A model generated the notes under the pieces. That model made no database searches, was not told where the DNA came from, and saw nothing but the letters and a program-made list of their open reading frames with translations. Shown piece after piece: positions 46,848-56,807 of a DNA stretch of 64,000 bases (its first letter is position 1; each line of letters opens with the position of its first letter). The DNA comes from Candidatus Sumerlaeota bacterium. GTDB lineage: Bacteria; Sumerlaeota; Sumerlaeia; Sumerlaeales; Sumerlaeaceae. The DNA lies in assembly GCA_017161655.1 (NCBI GenBank), contig JADFCV010000002.1, positions 282,822 to 346,821 of the forward strand. The letters are read 5' to 3'. Made by a program: the position numbers and the translations under genes.

Positions 46848-47654
46848 ATGATACTGGCGCTTTTGAAAATCGGATGGTATTCAGCGTGGCGAAGCAGGAA
46901 AAGTGGCAGCCCTCTGTTGTTGCCTGCGCTGGCTCTCGTCTTCGTGGCGATTGTGTGGGCGGTCAATTTCTCAAGTCGCATCCACCCTCGCGAGCCAGCA
47001 CTGGAGATTTACCGCAATTGGTCTGCCATGTTTCTGTCGTTTATCGTGCCTCTTTTGTGCGTTTTCTCTGGCGTCGGAATTTTAAGGGAAGAAGTGGAGG
47101 GCAAGACTCTTGTCTTTTTGTGGACAAGGCCGTGCGGGCGTGTATGGCCACTTTTCGCAAAATGGCTTGTCGCAAATGTTGTTTTCGGCATCCTCTCAGG
47201 TATTGCTGTCATCATACTCTACGTCGGTATTATGCTGGCGCGCGGAGTCCGCGACGACTTACTAACGAACTTTGCCGTGGTAGGGTGGGACAGTGCCGCC
47301 CTTGCTGTTGGATCTTCGATTTATTTGGCACTTGGTCTCCTGTTCAGTATGTTTGGCAAGCGTGCTATGACCCTAGCAGCCTCTTATGTGATCTTCGTCG
47401 ATTTTCTAGCTGCGTTGCTTCCTGGAGAACTCCGCAAGCTCTCCATGAAAATCATCACACTGTCGCTGAGTGCCTCCGGCGCGACGCTGGAAGGGCAGAG
47501 GAATCCACTCCATCTCATTCAGCATCAGGAGCTGGTTTCATTAAACGAAGCTCTGGCGACGGCTAGACTTTTGCTAGCAGTTTTGTGGCTTATCATTTTT
47601 GTTCTTCTGAAGACCATCGAAGTCGGTAGCGAGCGCGCAGCAGGGGCATCATGA
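46848..47654 (+). CDS. ABC-2 type permease (2)
   Basis: A 268-residue membrane subunit with about six hydrophobic spans, the first at about residues 18-37. A cytoplasmic segment with the charged sequence GILREEVEGKTLVFLWTRP (about 77-95) is typical of the NosY/ABC-2 permease family. It is the last gene of the four-gene unit. About 290 bases without a supported gene follow before cimA; a palindromic GGTAATACC near 47690 was seen but no clear terminator. Confidence 0.8.
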   Translation: MILALLKIGWYSAWRSRKSGSPLLLPALALVFVAIVWAVNFSSRIHPREPALEIYRNWSAMFLSFIVPLLCVFSGVGILREEVEGKTLVFLWTRPCGRVWPLFAKWLVANVVFGILSGIAVIILYVGIMLARGVRDDLLTNFAVVGWDSAALAVGSSIYLALGLLFSMFGKRAMTLAASYVIFVDFLAALLPGELRKLSMKIITLSLSASGATLEGQRNPLHLIQHQELVSLNEALATARLLLAVLWLIIFVLLKTIEVGSERAAGAS

Positions 47655-47944
47655 TAAACGCAGGTGGCAAAGCTAGAACCCTTTTGGTTTGGTAATACCG
47701 AAAGAGTCTCAGATTGCTGAATAAGCTTTCGTGCCCAGAGTACAAGAAGCGCAAAGACGATGGCGTCGAAAATTTTCATAACTCCGTCCTGCATCATCTC
47801 GATAGCTATTATTGGGCCCTCACGGGTCCAGTAACGCTTGCACATATATCCATCCCCCCAAACCTTCAAAAGGCCAAACAGTCATAATTGGCCGCAAACA
47901 TATTCCCAAGGTTATTGGCATCGCATACGGATAGGAGCTAGACC

Positions 47945-49558
47945 ATGAGTCAGGTGCAAAAAGACGTTTACATTTACGATACGACGCTTCGTGACGGCGA
48001 GCAGGGTGAATTTGTTAGTTACTCATTAGAGGATAAAATTCACATCGCGCAGCGGCTAGACGATTTTGGAGTGGACTATATTGAGGGAGGATGGCCGGGG
48101 TCGAACCCCAAGGCGATCAACTTCTTCCGTAAGATGAAGACCATTCCGCTAAAACACGCGAAGCTAGCCGCGTTTGGCAGTACACGCCGCAAAAACGTGA
48201 AAGCTTCTGAGGACTCGCAGATTCTTCTTCTGCTCGATTCCGATGCTCCTGTTGTCACGATTTTCGGAAAAACCTGGGACCTGCACGTTCACGAGGCTCT
48301 GCGTGTGAGTCTGGAAGAAAACCTCGAGATGATTCGTGATTCCGTGAGCTTTCTCAAAAGCCATGGTCGCGAAGTTATCTATGACGCCGAACACTTTTTC
48401 GATGGCTTCAAGAGCAATGCTGAGTACGCTTTGAAAACCATCCGCACCGCCGCCGAGGCAGGCGCTGATACCATTGTGCTTTGCGACACAAACGGAGGCA
48501 CGATGCCGACCGAGATTCCAGCGATCATGAAAGCTGTGAAAGAGGTTCTCGGGTCCACACCCATTGGCGTTCATACCCACAATGATGCTGGAATGGCGGT
48601 CGCCAACAGTGTGGTTGCTGTACACGAAGGGGCTGTGCATGTGCAGGGCACAATCAATGGCTACGGCGAACGCTGCGGCAATGCTGATCTCATCCAGGTG
48701 ATCCCGAACCTCGAGATAAAACTTAAGAAGCGTTGTCTGCCTGAAGGGAAACTCCGCGAACTAACGTCGGTCTCACATTTTGTTGCCGAGATTGCAAACA
48801 TCCCGCCCGATCCGCGACAGCCTTATGTTGGCCAGACAGTCTTTGCGCATAAAGGCGGTGTCCACGTGAGTGCCGTGCGCCGAAATCCTGCGACGTATGA
48901 ACACATCCCGCCTGAGATGGTTGGGAATGTCCGACGCGTGCTGGTGAGTGAGCTCAGTGGCCAGAGCAATATCCAGTCAAAACTTGAAGAGCTCGGCATC
49001 GATCTCGCTACTTCTCCTGAAGACGTAAAGCAGATTGTCCAGCAGATCAAAGAGTTGGAAGCTGACGGCTACCAGTTTGAAGCTGCTGAAGCGAGCTTTG
49101 AACTGCTGGTTCAGAAAGCGAAAGGTCTTTACAAGCCTTTCTTTGAGATGCGGGATTTTAAAGTTATCACTTATGGGAAAGGTCCCTACGCTCCCTGCCC
49201 AGCTGAAGCAATCGTCCGCGTTGTTGTGAAGGGGAGAGAACACCATGTGGTTGCCGATGGGGACGGTCCTGTGAATGCTCTCGACCGCGCTCTTCGCAAG
49301 GCACTCGGCAACGCATATCCACATCTCAAACAGGTCCACCTGACCGACTTCAAAGTCCGTGTGATCAATGCACGTGCCGGTACAGCTGCAAAGGTGCGCG
49401 TCCTCATTGAATCGAGTGATGGTGACCGTACCTGGACCACAGTGGGAGTGTCAGAAAACGTCATCGAAGCCAGTTGGCAGGCGCTCGTGGATTCTATTGA
49501 GTACTTTCTGATGCACGCCCAGCCAGTGTCACAGGAGAGCTCTGAGAAGCAGAGCTAA
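47945..49558 (+). CDS. cimA: (R)-citramalate synthase
   Basis: Condenses pyruvate and acetyl-CoA to citramalate, the first step of the threonine-independent route to isoleucine. The 537 residues have the catalytic opening YDTTLRDGEQ (about 10-19), metal-binding HTHNDAGMAVANS (about 214-226), the DAEHFFDGFKSN motif (about 141-152) typical of CimA-type rather than LeuA-type enzymes, and a C-terminal LeuA-type allosteric domain (about 400-525). A second candidate role as a 2-isopropylmalate synthase is less likely because of that motif. It ends in a bidirectional terminator shared with hisH. Confidence 0.92.
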   Translation: MSQVQKDVYIYDTTLRDGEQGEFVSYSLEDKIHIAQRLDDFGVDYIEGGWPGSNPKAINFFRKMKTIPLKHAKLAAFGSTRRKNVKASEDSQILLLLDSDAPVVTIFGKTWDLHVHEALRVSLEENLEMIRDSVSFLKSHGREVIYDAEHFFDGFKSNAEYALKTIRTAAEAGADTIVLCDTNGGTMPTEIPAIMKAVKEVLGSTPIGVHTHNDAGMAVANSVVAVHEGAVHVQGTINGYGERCGNADLIQVIPNLEIKLKKRCLPEGKLRELTSVSHFVAEIANIPPDPRQPYVGQTVFAHKGGVHVSAVRRNPATYEHIPPEMVGNVRRVLVSELSGQSNIQSKLEELGIDLATSPEDVKQIVQQIKELEADGYQFEAAEASFELLVQKAKGLYKPFFEMRDFKVITYGKGPYAPCPAEAIVRVVVKGREHHVVADGDGPVNALDRALRKALGNAYPHLKQVHLTDFKVRVINARAGTAAKVRVLIESSDGDRTWTTVGVSENVIEASWQALVDSIEYFLMHAQPVSQESSEKQS

Positions 49559-49594
49559 GCGTTCTGGTGCTGAAAAAAGGGTTGTGTGGCAATG

Positions 49595-49635
49595 GGGTGG
49601 CTGGCCTTTCGAGGTCCGCCACCCTTCACTGTTTT
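49595..49635 (+). terminator. Terminator between convergent cimA and hisH
   Basis: GGGTGGC (49595-49601) pairs with GCCACCC (49618-49624). Inside, GG/CC and CCT/AGG pairs continue to a TTCG loop, with single bulged T residues on each side. GTTTTT follows at 49631-49635 for the plus strand, beginning 36 bases after the cimA stop. The hisH stop codon (49626-49628) lies just beyond the stem, so the hairpin may also act on the minus strand, where a T-rich stretch comes some 20 bases later. Confidence 0.75.
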
Positions 49636-50249
49636 TCCAGGACAATCTGGGCAAAATTCGAAAGGATTTGTAGGCCCACGGATTGGCTCTTCTCCGGGTG
49701 GAACTGAACGCCAAAGAGGTTGCCCCGCTCAATTGCGGCGCAGAAGGGTTCCCCGTAATCGCACGTTGCAGCAATCACCTCTTCATTCGCTGGCGCAACA
49801 TAATAGGAGTGGACAAAGTACACATGTGAGCCGCTGGGCACACCTGCAAGGAGTCTGGGGGAATTTTTCATCGCGAGAGAATTCCACCCCATGTGAGGGA
49901 TTTTTAGCCCCCGCCCTGACGGAAATCTCTTCACCACTCCTGCAATAAGGCCAAGACCCGGAATCCCAGGCGCCTCTTCACTTTCACTGAAAAAAATCTG
50001 TAATCCCAGGCAAATGCCCAAAATGGGGACGTCTTCCTTTGCTCGTCTGTGCAACGGTTCGACAAGCCCTAGGCGCAATAGCTCCTTCATTGCGTCGCCA
50101 AAAGCTCCAACACCTGGCACAACGAGAGCATCTGCCGACGATACGTCCTCTACTGCCGACGATATCACAGGGCGCATCCCGACTTTTTCGAGCGCTTTTT
50201 CAACGCTACGCAGATTCCCCATTCCGTAGTCTACGATCACAAGCTTCAT
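49626..50249 (-). CDS. hisH: Imidazole glycerol phosphate synthase, glutaminase subunit
   Basis: Splits glutamine and channels ammonia to HisF in the fifth step of histidine synthesis. The 207 residues carry the glutaminase triad: the nucleophile Cys in GICLGLQ (about 84-90), and His and Glu in FHPEKSQ (about 184-190). The opening is VDYGMGNLRSVEKAL and VPGVGAFGDAM is also conserved. An AAGGCG site lies close before the ATG. hisF is not adjacent and hisB is 41 kb away, so the histidine genes are scattered. Confidence 0.96.
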   Translation of the reverse strand: MKLVIVDYGMGNLRSVEKALEKVGMRPVISSAVEDVSSADALVVPGVGAFGDAMKELLRLGLVEPLHRRAKEDVPILGICLGLQIFFSESEEAPGIPGLGLIAGVVKRFPSGRGLKIPHMGWNSLAMKNSPRLLAGVPSGSHVYFVHSYYVAPANEEVIAATCDYGEPFCAAIERGNLFGVQFHPEKSQSVGLQILSNFAQIVLEKQ

Positions 50250-50361
50250 GCTTTCGCCTTATTGCAAGGAACACGCCTTTATTTGCTGACAGCGAAACAG
50301 AAACACCTCGAAACCTCCAGCTTCGAGGAGGTGAGGCTGCTGTGCGGACGGTCGAAAGCGG

Positions 50362-51831
50362 TCACACGATGCGCAGGTAGTCCACGAGTGTGCACCGGCG
50401 GATACGGCAGAAGGTGCGTGCGGTGGTCAACCCTTCTCCTGTTGGGCTTGCTATCGAAAATGAGGTATGTCCCTCACCCCCTGCGCCGAGCCCTGCATAG
50501 CTGGGACCATTCTTGACAAAAATGGAGCAATTCATGGCTTTGCCCATTTTCGTCATGTTCGCGACATTCATCGAGTGAATGACCGCGGTGTGGCCATATC
50601 CATGCTCTGCTGCGACCGCCATTTCGAGCGCTTCGTCGAAATTGCGGCAGCGTACAATCGGCAAAAACATCATCATTTGTTCATGCTTGACCCATGGATT
50701 ATCAAAGTCTGTCTCGCCAATAAGCATCGGACAGTCAGGCGCAACATCCAGCCCAATGGCGCGAGCAAGAACCTGCGGACTGCGCCCCACGAGGTCTCTA
50801 TTCAAAACTGCGCCGCCACAGGATTTTCCTGTACCGTGTTCCCCACTGCATTGGAAAGCCACTTTTGCCAGAGCGTTGATTTGTTCTTTTGTTAATACGA
50901 CGCAGCCTAACTTCTTCATCTCGGTAATAAGCGCGTCTGCCACGGAATCCACTACGAAAACTTCCTTCTCTGCGATACACAGAATATTGTTGTCGAAGCC
51001 AGCGCCATCCAAAATATCGCGAGCAGCTTTCGGAATGATTGCTGTTTCATCAACCACCACAGGTGGATTTCCTGGTCCGGCAGTAATGCACTTCTTGCCG
51101 CTGTTTAATGCCTCGCGGACTACTCCGGGTCCCCCTGTCACAAGCAGAACTCGCACTTTCGGGTGACGGAACATTGTCTTGCCCGTCTCGATTGTTGGCT
51201 CGTCGATGCACGTCATGAGGTTTTCGAATCCCGTTGCCCGGTAGATAGCCTCATTGAAGAGGTCGATGGCATAAGCAAACACGCGCTTTGATGCGGGGTG
51301 GGGATTGAAAACGACAGCATTGCCGCCGGATAGAATGCTAATGCCATTATTTATCGCGGTCTCTACTGGATGCGTCACAGGCGTCACAGCACCGATCAGT
51401 CCGTAGGGCGCGTATTCTTCTACCGTGAGCCCATGATCGCCGGTCCAGCAACGCGTCGTCAGATCCTCTGGTCCAGGCGTCAGACGGATCACGATCTCAT
51501 GTTTTCGTATTTTGTGGTCGATGCGGCCCAGCTTTGTTTCTTCAAAGATGCGTCGTGCAAAATCTTCCTTATGCTTTTCCCCAACCTCACGAATTGCGTT
51601 CACCACTCGTTTGCGAGTCTCCAAGGAAGCCTCTGCATAGCGCTTCTGCGCGTGCCAGGCAGCCTCAATAGCTTCCTCGATTGTGGTGTAGACACCTCGC
51701 AATCCTGTTGGTGACTTTGAAGGATGCGTGGTGTCCGTTGAACCCTGCGATTTCGTAGGGCTGACAGCAAATTTGGGCCCGAGTCGTTTCACGACTTCGT
51801 CGACGATTGCCTCAATCACCTTCTCGTCCAC
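50362..51831 (-). CDS. BMC-type CoA-acylating aldehyde dehydrogenase, EutE/PduP
   Basis: Oxidises an aldehyde to acyl-CoA with NAD, the task done in microcompartments for acetaldehyde, propionaldehyde or lactaldehyde-derived aldehydes. Of 489 residues, 1-18 form an amphipathic helix (EKVIEAIVDEVVKRLG), followed by a flexible Ser/Thr/Pro linker (about 20-45); this is the layout of a shell-encapsulation peptide. The dehydrogenase body includes ETKLGRIDHKI, VTGGPGVV and the catalytic Cys285 in NNILCIAEKEV. The GTG start has AAAGGGAAAGCC before it. It is divergent from transketolase. No shell hexamer genes adjoin it, although a lone vertex protein sits at 34119. Confidence 0.92.
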   Translation of the reverse strand: MDEKVIEAIVDEVVKRLGPKFAVSPTKSQGSTDTTHPSKSPTGLRGVYTTIEEAIEAAWHAQKRYAEASLETRKRVVNAIREVGEKHKEDFARRIFEETKLGRIDHKIRKHEIVIRLTPGPEDLTTRCWTGDHGLTVEEYAPYGLIGAVTPVTHPVETAINNGISILSGGNAVVFNPHPASKRVFAYAIDLFNEAIYRATGFENLMTCIDEPTIETGKTMFRHPKVRVLLVTGGPGVVREALNSGKKCITAGPGNPPVVVDETAIIPKAARDILDGAGFDNNILCIAEKEVFVVDSVADALITEMKKLGCVVLTKEQINALAKVAFQCSGEHGTGKSCGGAVLNRDLVGRSPQVLARAIGLDVAPDCPMLIGETDFDNPWVKHEQMMMFLPIVRCRNFDEALEMAVAAEHGYGHTAVIHSMNVANMTKMGKAMNCSIFVKNGPSYAGLGAGGEGHTSFSIASPTGEGLTTARTFCRIRRCTLVDYLRIV

Positions 51832-52023
51832 GGCTTTCCCTTTCTTCCGTGTTCTAAGTCTATCCGGCGTCGTGTGAACTCACATGAGCACTCCTAAGTC
51901 GCAAAATGTGTGCTCCGCAATCAACGGCTTTTTGTTGCGGCGAAAAGAGGCTTTATGTGGAAATCTCAGGAATGCGTTTTTTCTCTAGACCATAGCTATG
52001 GGCTACTTCTTCCTAGTGAAAGC

Positions 52024-53877
52024 ATGGACAGAGAAAAACTTATCAAAGCGTTATCCGCAAAAGCTAACAAGCTCCGGATTCACTCAATCCGGGCAACCTC
52101 TGTAGCCGGCTCCGGCCATCCAACAACCTGTTTATCGTGCGCAGAAATCGTAGCCACGCTCTTTTTCCACGAAATGCGCTACGATCCAAAGAATCCGCGC
52201 AATCCGGTGAGCGACAGATTCGTCCTGTCGAAAGGGCATGCCGCTCCCATTCTGTACGCTGCATGGGCTGAAGCTGGGTTCATGCCAGTCGAACAACTAC
52301 TGACGCTGCGTCGCATCGACTCTGATCTCGAGGGCCACCCCACGCCGCGCCTTCCGTTTGTCGACGTGGCCACAGGCTCGCTTGGACAAGGACTTGGAGC
52401 AGGTGTGGGAATTGCGCTTAACTCCAAGTACCTCGACAAGACCAACTATCGCACGTATGTTCTCCTCGGCGATGGCGAAGTCGCAGAGGGTGCCGTGTGG
52501 GAAGCAGCTGAAGTCGCGAGTTATTACAAACTCGACAACCTCATTGCGATCGTTGACGTCAACCGCTTAGGGCAGAGCCAGCACACGATGCTCCAACATC
52601 AGGTCGAGGTCTACAAGGCTCGCTTTGAAGCGTTTGGCTGGGAAGCAGTGACTGTCGATGGCCACAATGTCGCTGAACTGCTCGATGCCTTCAGCAAAGC
52701 GCACACCGTGAAGGATAAGCCTTTCGTGATCGTGGCAAAAACCTTCAAGGGACGAGGTGTCAGCTTTGCAGAAGACAAAGACGGTTGGCACGGCAAACCT
52801 TTCAAGAAGGGAGAGGAGGAAGAACGTGCCATAGCTGACATCATGGCGCTAGGAATTGAAGGCGACGAGGGACTGATTCCACCCGCGCCGCCCCAGTGCG
52901 ATTTGCCAAAGCCTGAGAAGAACCCCATGGCACCACCCAATTACAAGATTGGCGACATGGTCGCCACGCGCGAGGCCTATGGCGATGGACTTGTGAAACT
53001 TGGAGCGGCGGACCCCACCGTGGTCGTTCTCGATGGCGACACAAAGAACTCCACGTATTCGGAGAAATTTCTGAAAGTTTATCCCGACCGCTTTTTTGAA
53101 GGCTTCATCGCCGAACAAAATGTCATCAGTATGGCGACGGGGCTGGCAGCGCGTGGCAAGACCGTATTCGCAAGCTCCTTTGCAGTGTTCCTGAGCCGCG
53201 GGTTCGATCAGGTTCGCATGGCGGGGATCTCCCAATCTAACATCAACCTATGTGGTTCGCACGTGGGGGTCTCAATCGGTGAAGACGGTCCATCCCAGAT
53301 GGGACTCGAAGATCTGGCTCTTTTCCGCGCGATCCCCAATTCGATCGTACTTTATCCTTCCGACGCTGTGGCCACGGAACGGGCGGTAGCTCTTTCTGCT
53401 GCTCACCCAGGAATCGCTTACATTCGAACTTCCCGGCCGAAGACTCCCGTCATCTATTCGAATGACGAGCCTTTCGCTGTGGGCAAAGCAAAAGTCGTTC
53501 GCAAAAGCGAGAATGATGCTATCACGATTGTGACTGGTGGCGTCACACTGTTCGAAGCCCTTAAAGCTGCAGATGCACTTTCTAAACGTGGTATCGGTGT
53601 TCGCATCGTGGATATTTTCTCAGTGAAACCCGTTGACCGCGAAACGTTGCTCGAATGCGCCAGGGCGACAAAAAAACTCATCCTTACCGTGGAAGATCAT
53701 TATGCAGAAGGTGGGATTGGCGAGGCCGTCGCGGCAGCGCTGGCAGACAGCGCCGTTCGCGTCGAGCGGCTAGCCGTGCGCGAGCTTCCGCGCTCAGGAA
53801 AACCTGAAGAGCTGTTAGCAAAATATCAGATTGACGCTCTGGCAATTGAGAAAAAGGTGGAGGAGCTTGTGCGATGA
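52024..53877 (+). CDS. tkt: Transketolase
   Basis: Moves two-carbon units between sugar phosphates with thiamine pyrophosphate, linking glycolysis to the pentose pathway. Its 617 residues contain the thiamine-binding segment [25 protein letters not shown] split by motif GDG...N, the opening [13 protein letters not shown], and the C-terminal [13 protein letters not shown] and [14 protein letters not shown] segments. The shorter length fits the family seen in archaea and animals rather than the 660-residue E. coli type. The start at 52024 fits the family; an upstream ATG at 51955 has AAGAGG four bases before it and would add 23 residues. The stop overlaps the next start as ATGA, coupling it to transaldolase. 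Confidence 0.94.
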   Translation: MDREKLIKALSAKANKLRIHSIRATSVAGSGHPTTCLSCAEIVATLFFHEMRYDPKNPRNPVSDRFVLSKGHAAPILYAAWAEAGFMPVEQLLTLRRIDSDLEGHPTPRLPFVDVATGSLGQGLGAGVGIALNSKYLDKTNYRTYVLLGDGEVAEGAVWEAAEVASYYKLDNLIAIVDVNRLGQSQHTMLQHQVEVYKARFEAFGWEAVTVDGHNVAELLDAFSKAHTVKDKPFVIVAKTFKGRGVSFAEDKDGWHGKPFKKGEEEERAIADIMALGIEGDEGLIPPAPPQCDLPKPEKNPMAPPNYKIGDMVATREAYGDGLVKLGAADPTVVVLDGDTKNSTYSEKFLKVYPDRFFEGFIAEQNVISMATGLAARGKTVFASSFAVFLSRGFDQVRMAGISQSNINLCGSHVGVSIGEDGPSQMGLEDLALFRAIPNSIVLYPSDAVATERAVALSAAHPGIAYIRTSRPKTPVIYSNDEPFAVGKAKVVRKSENDAITIVTGGVTLFEALKAADALSKRGIGVRIVDIFSVKPVDRETLLECARATKKLILTVEDHYAEGGIGEAVAAALADSAVRVERLAVRELPRSGKPEELLAKYQIDALAIEKKVEELVR

Positions 53878-56726
53878 GTAAAGCGACAAAGAATGCGGTT
53901 CAGGCGCTTGCTGCTTGTGGCCAAAGTGTCTGGCTTGACTTCATCAGTCGAGAACTCATCTCAAGTGGGAAGCTAAAACGTCTTGTGACCGAAGTCGGGG
54001 TTCGAGGGGTAACTTCGAACCCCGACATCTTTCAAAAAGCTATTGCCACAAGCACGCTTTACGACAAAGCCATAGAACGCCTTGCTCAGACTGGTCATTC
54101 GACGCTGGAAATCTACGAAGCCCTGGCTATCGAGGATATTCGCAAAGCCGCCGATATTTTGAAGCCCATCTGGCAGAAAACCAACGGGGCGGATGGCTAC
54201 ATTTCGTTAGAGGTTTCGCCCCACCTGGCCCACGATGCGGTCGCAACAATCGACGAAGCTGAGAGACTCTGGAGCAGTGTGGCGCGCCCAAATTTGATGA
54301 TTAAGGTGCCCGCGACGTCTGCTGGGCTTGTGGCCATTGAAGAACTCATCGCACGGGGCATCAATGTGAATGTCACTCTTCTCTTTTCCGTCGTAACCTA
54401 TGAGAAAGTGATGGAAGCCTATTGCGCTGGGCTTGAGCGCCGTGCAAAGAAAAATCTCCCTCTCGACGCCGTTCACTCCGTCGCAAGTTTCTTCGTGAGT
54501 CGCCTTGATACTCTCGTCGACAGCCTCATCGCTTCGAGGATCACAAATCTCCCTGACTCAGCAGCCAGTGACCTGTCGCACCTGTTTGGAAAAACAGCGG
54601 TGGCATCTGCAAAGCTAGCTTATGCAGCATTTGAAAAGTTTTTCTCAGGGAGCCGCTTTAGAAAACTTGCTTCGCGGGGGGCGAACGTCCAGCGACCGTT
54701 ATGGGCGAGCACAAGTACCAAGAATCCGCTTTACCATCCGCTTGCTTACGTCATGCCCCTCGTTGGCCCGAACACCGTCAACACTCTTCCGTTGCCGACT
54801 CTCGAAGCCTTACTGGGTTGCGAACAGCCCACTCCCGACACGATCCGACAAGGAGTGGACGAAGCCAGAGCGGTTTACGACAAACTGAACTCTGTAGGGA
54901 TCGACATCGAAGTCGTGGCTGCTCAGCTGCTTGAAGATGGTCTCGTTCGTTTTATCCGTTCTTTCGATATGCTGCTGACGGCCATAGCTGAGAAGCGCCT
55001 GCGCGCACTTGGTTTGGGAGCTCTCCAGTCCGAAGCACCAGCGGCTCTTTCATCCACCATCCGTGCAGTCACATCTTCAGTGACGGAAGCTCGCTATATT
55101 CCTCGGCTCTGGAAGAAGGATGCTTCATTGTGGACTGAAGACCCGGCGATTGCGGAAAAAATTGTCAATCGACTGGGGTGGCTTGAGTCACCCTTCAAGA
55201 TGCTCTCGTCCTGTCGGCAGATCGAACGCTTTGCCGCCGAAGTTGCCAAAGCAGGTTTTGCCCATGTGGTGCTTCTTGGGATGGGGGGAAGTAGCCTCTG
55301 TCCGGAAGTGTGTGCCAAAACCTTTGGGTCCCGTAAGGGTTATCCTGAGTTGCTCGTGCTCGATAATACTTCCCCTGACGCCGTTCTTGCCGTGGAGAAA
55401 AGGATCGATTTGAAGAAGACCCTTTTCATCCCTGCGAGCAAATCTGGGACGACCATCGAAACGAACTCGTTCTACAAATACTTTAGGGAACGCTTGATAA
55501 GTTGCGGTATCAAAAACGTCGGCGAGCACTTTATCGCCATCACCGATCCGGGCACTTCCCTTGCTGAGTTAGGCCGAAAAGAAGGATTCCGTGCCGTATT
55601 TGAGAATCCTCCCGATATCGGCGGACGTTTTAGTGCGCTTTCCTTTTTCGGTCTTGTTCCGATGGCGCTTCTCGGACTCGACATTGCCCATTTGCTCGCC
55701 AGGGCTATCGGCTACGCGCTGGATCGCGGCTCAGTTGTCAATGCAGAGGCCGAGTCAGCTGTTCGCCTCGGTATCTTTATGGCAGAATGTGCGAAGGCGG
55801 GCCGTGATAAGCTGACGTTTGTCATTTCGAGATCTCTTTCTGCATTTGGGGATTGGGTGGAGCAGCTCGTCGCGGAGAGCACCGGAAAGTGTGGCTTAGG
55901 AATTCTACCAGTCGTGGGGGAGCGGCTCGGCGCTCCTGCTGCTTACGGCGACGATCGTGTATTCGTCTCGATGCGTTTGGCCAAAGAGGCCGAGGAGCCG
56001 CGTCTGGCCGCAATTGAAAAACGCGGCATCCCTCTTGTGCGCATTGTTCTCCCCGATGCAGGTGACCTCGGAGTCGAGTTTTTCCGATGGGAAATGGCAA
56101 CGGCTATTGCAGGCGCATTGCTTGGGATCAACCCCTTCGACGAACCCAATGTCACAGAGAGTAAGCAAAACACGTCCCGTCTTTTGGATGTGTTTACGAA
56201 GAAGGGGAAACTCCCGACGCCGCCCGTCCAGATGGAAAGCCGCGGACTAACTCTCAGCTTTTCCAAAGCGGCCTTGAAAATTGTGGGGAGCAAAATCTCG
56301 CGCCCAAAAGACTCATTGCGTGCCCTCCTTCTTTCCGCAGAGCCTCCAGACTACATTGCCTTGCTTGTGTATGCCCATGGGCAGAAGCGCCTCGACGCAC
56401 AGCTTGCATCATTGCGTTCTGCTGTCCAAAAAGCAACCGGCTGCGCGACGACCGTAGGGTATGGTCCCCGCTATCTGCACAGCACAGGTCAGCTGCATAA
56501 AGGTGGTCCGGACACTGGCGTTTTCATCATGATTCTTGCAGAGCCAATGAAGGACGCAGAGATTCCAGGTGAGTCCTATTCGTTCGCAACACTAGCGCGA
56601 GCGCAGGCGCTTGGAGATTTTGAGGCGCTGGAACAGCACGGCCGCCGCGCCATTCTGGTTCAGGTCGGAACAGATGCCACCGCGGCAGTTAAGGAGCTCA
56701 TGGCTCTTGCCGGGATTCATGACTGA
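53874..56726 (+). CDS. Transaldolase/glucose-6-phosphate isomerase fusion
   Basis: A 950-residue fusion of two enzymes that join the pentose pathway with glycolysis. The transaldolase half (about 1-370) has [13 protein letters not shown] near the start, [12 protein letters not shown], and the Schiff-base Lys144 in LMIKVPAT. The isomerase half (about 400-945) has [20 protein letters not shown] and the sugar-phosphate-binding [10 protein letters not shown]. Fusions of this kind are known in several bacterial groups. The start overlaps the transketolase stop, so the gene pair covers the non-oxidative pentose pathway and the entry into glycolysis in one transcript. The last about 180 residues are less conserved-looking. 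Confidence 0.93.
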   Translation: MSKATKNAVQALAACGQSVWLDFISRELISSGKLKRLVTEVGVRGVTSNPDIFQKAIATSTLYDKAIERLAQTGHSTLEIYEALAIEDIRKAADILKPIWQKTNGADGYISLEVSPHLAHDAVATIDEAERLWSSVARPNLMIKVPATSAGLVAIEELIARGINVNVTLLFSVVTYEKVMEAYCAGLERRAKKNLPLDAVHSVASFFVSRLDTLVDSLIASRITNLPDSAASDLSHLFGKTAVASAKLAYAAFEKFFSGSRFRKLASRGANVQRPLWASTSTKNPLYHPLAYVMPLVGPNTVNTLPLPTLEALLGCEQPTPDTIRQGVDEARAVYDKLNSVGIDIEVVAAQLLEDGLVRFIRSFDMLLTAIAEKRLRALGLGALQSEAPAALSSTIRAVTSSVTEARYIPRLWKKDASLWTEDPAIAEKIVNRLGWLESPFKMLSSCRQIERFAAEVAKAGFAHVVLLGMGGSSLCPEVCAKTFGSRKGYPELLVLDNTSPDAVLAVEKRIDLKKTLFIPASKSGTTIETNSFYKYFRERLISCGIKNVGEHFIAITDPGTSLAELGRKEGFRAVFENPPDIGGRFSALSFFGLVPMALLGLDIAHLLARAIGYALDRGSVVNAEAESAVRLGIFMAECAKAGRDKLTFVISRSLSAFGDWVEQLVAESTGKCGLGILPVVGERLGAPAAYGDDRVFVSMRLAKEAEEPRLAAIEKRGIPLVRIVLPDAGDLGVEFFRWEMATAIAGALLGINPFDEPNVTESKQNTSRLLDVFTKKGKLPTPPVQMESRGLTLSFSKAALKIVGSKISRPKDSLRALLLSAEPPDYIALLVYAHGQKRLDAQLASLRSAVQKATGCATTVGYGPRYLHSTGQLHKGGPDTGVFIMILAEPMKDAEIPGESYSFATLARAQALGDFEALEQHGRRAILVQVGTDATAAVKELMALAGIHD

Positions 56727-56807
56727 GCTTCACGAAAGTGCACAGCGTAGGCAAGTAAGGCCTCGTTTTTGTGCCCTGTTGAAGCATCTACAGCGGAGGG
56801 AAAACGC

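Noticed and set aside
47525-47869. Minus-strand frame of 114 codons with a hydrophobic stretch (IFDAIVFALLVLW)
   Set aside because: Its last 130 bases are antisense to the ABC permease gene and its start region has no good ribosome-binding site. A shorter real peptide within 47655-47800 is not excluded.
53874-56726. Tal-Pgi fusion as a sequencing error joining two genes
   Set aside because: The frame is continuous over 2.8 kb, both halves are complete, and fusions of this type are known in other bacteria.
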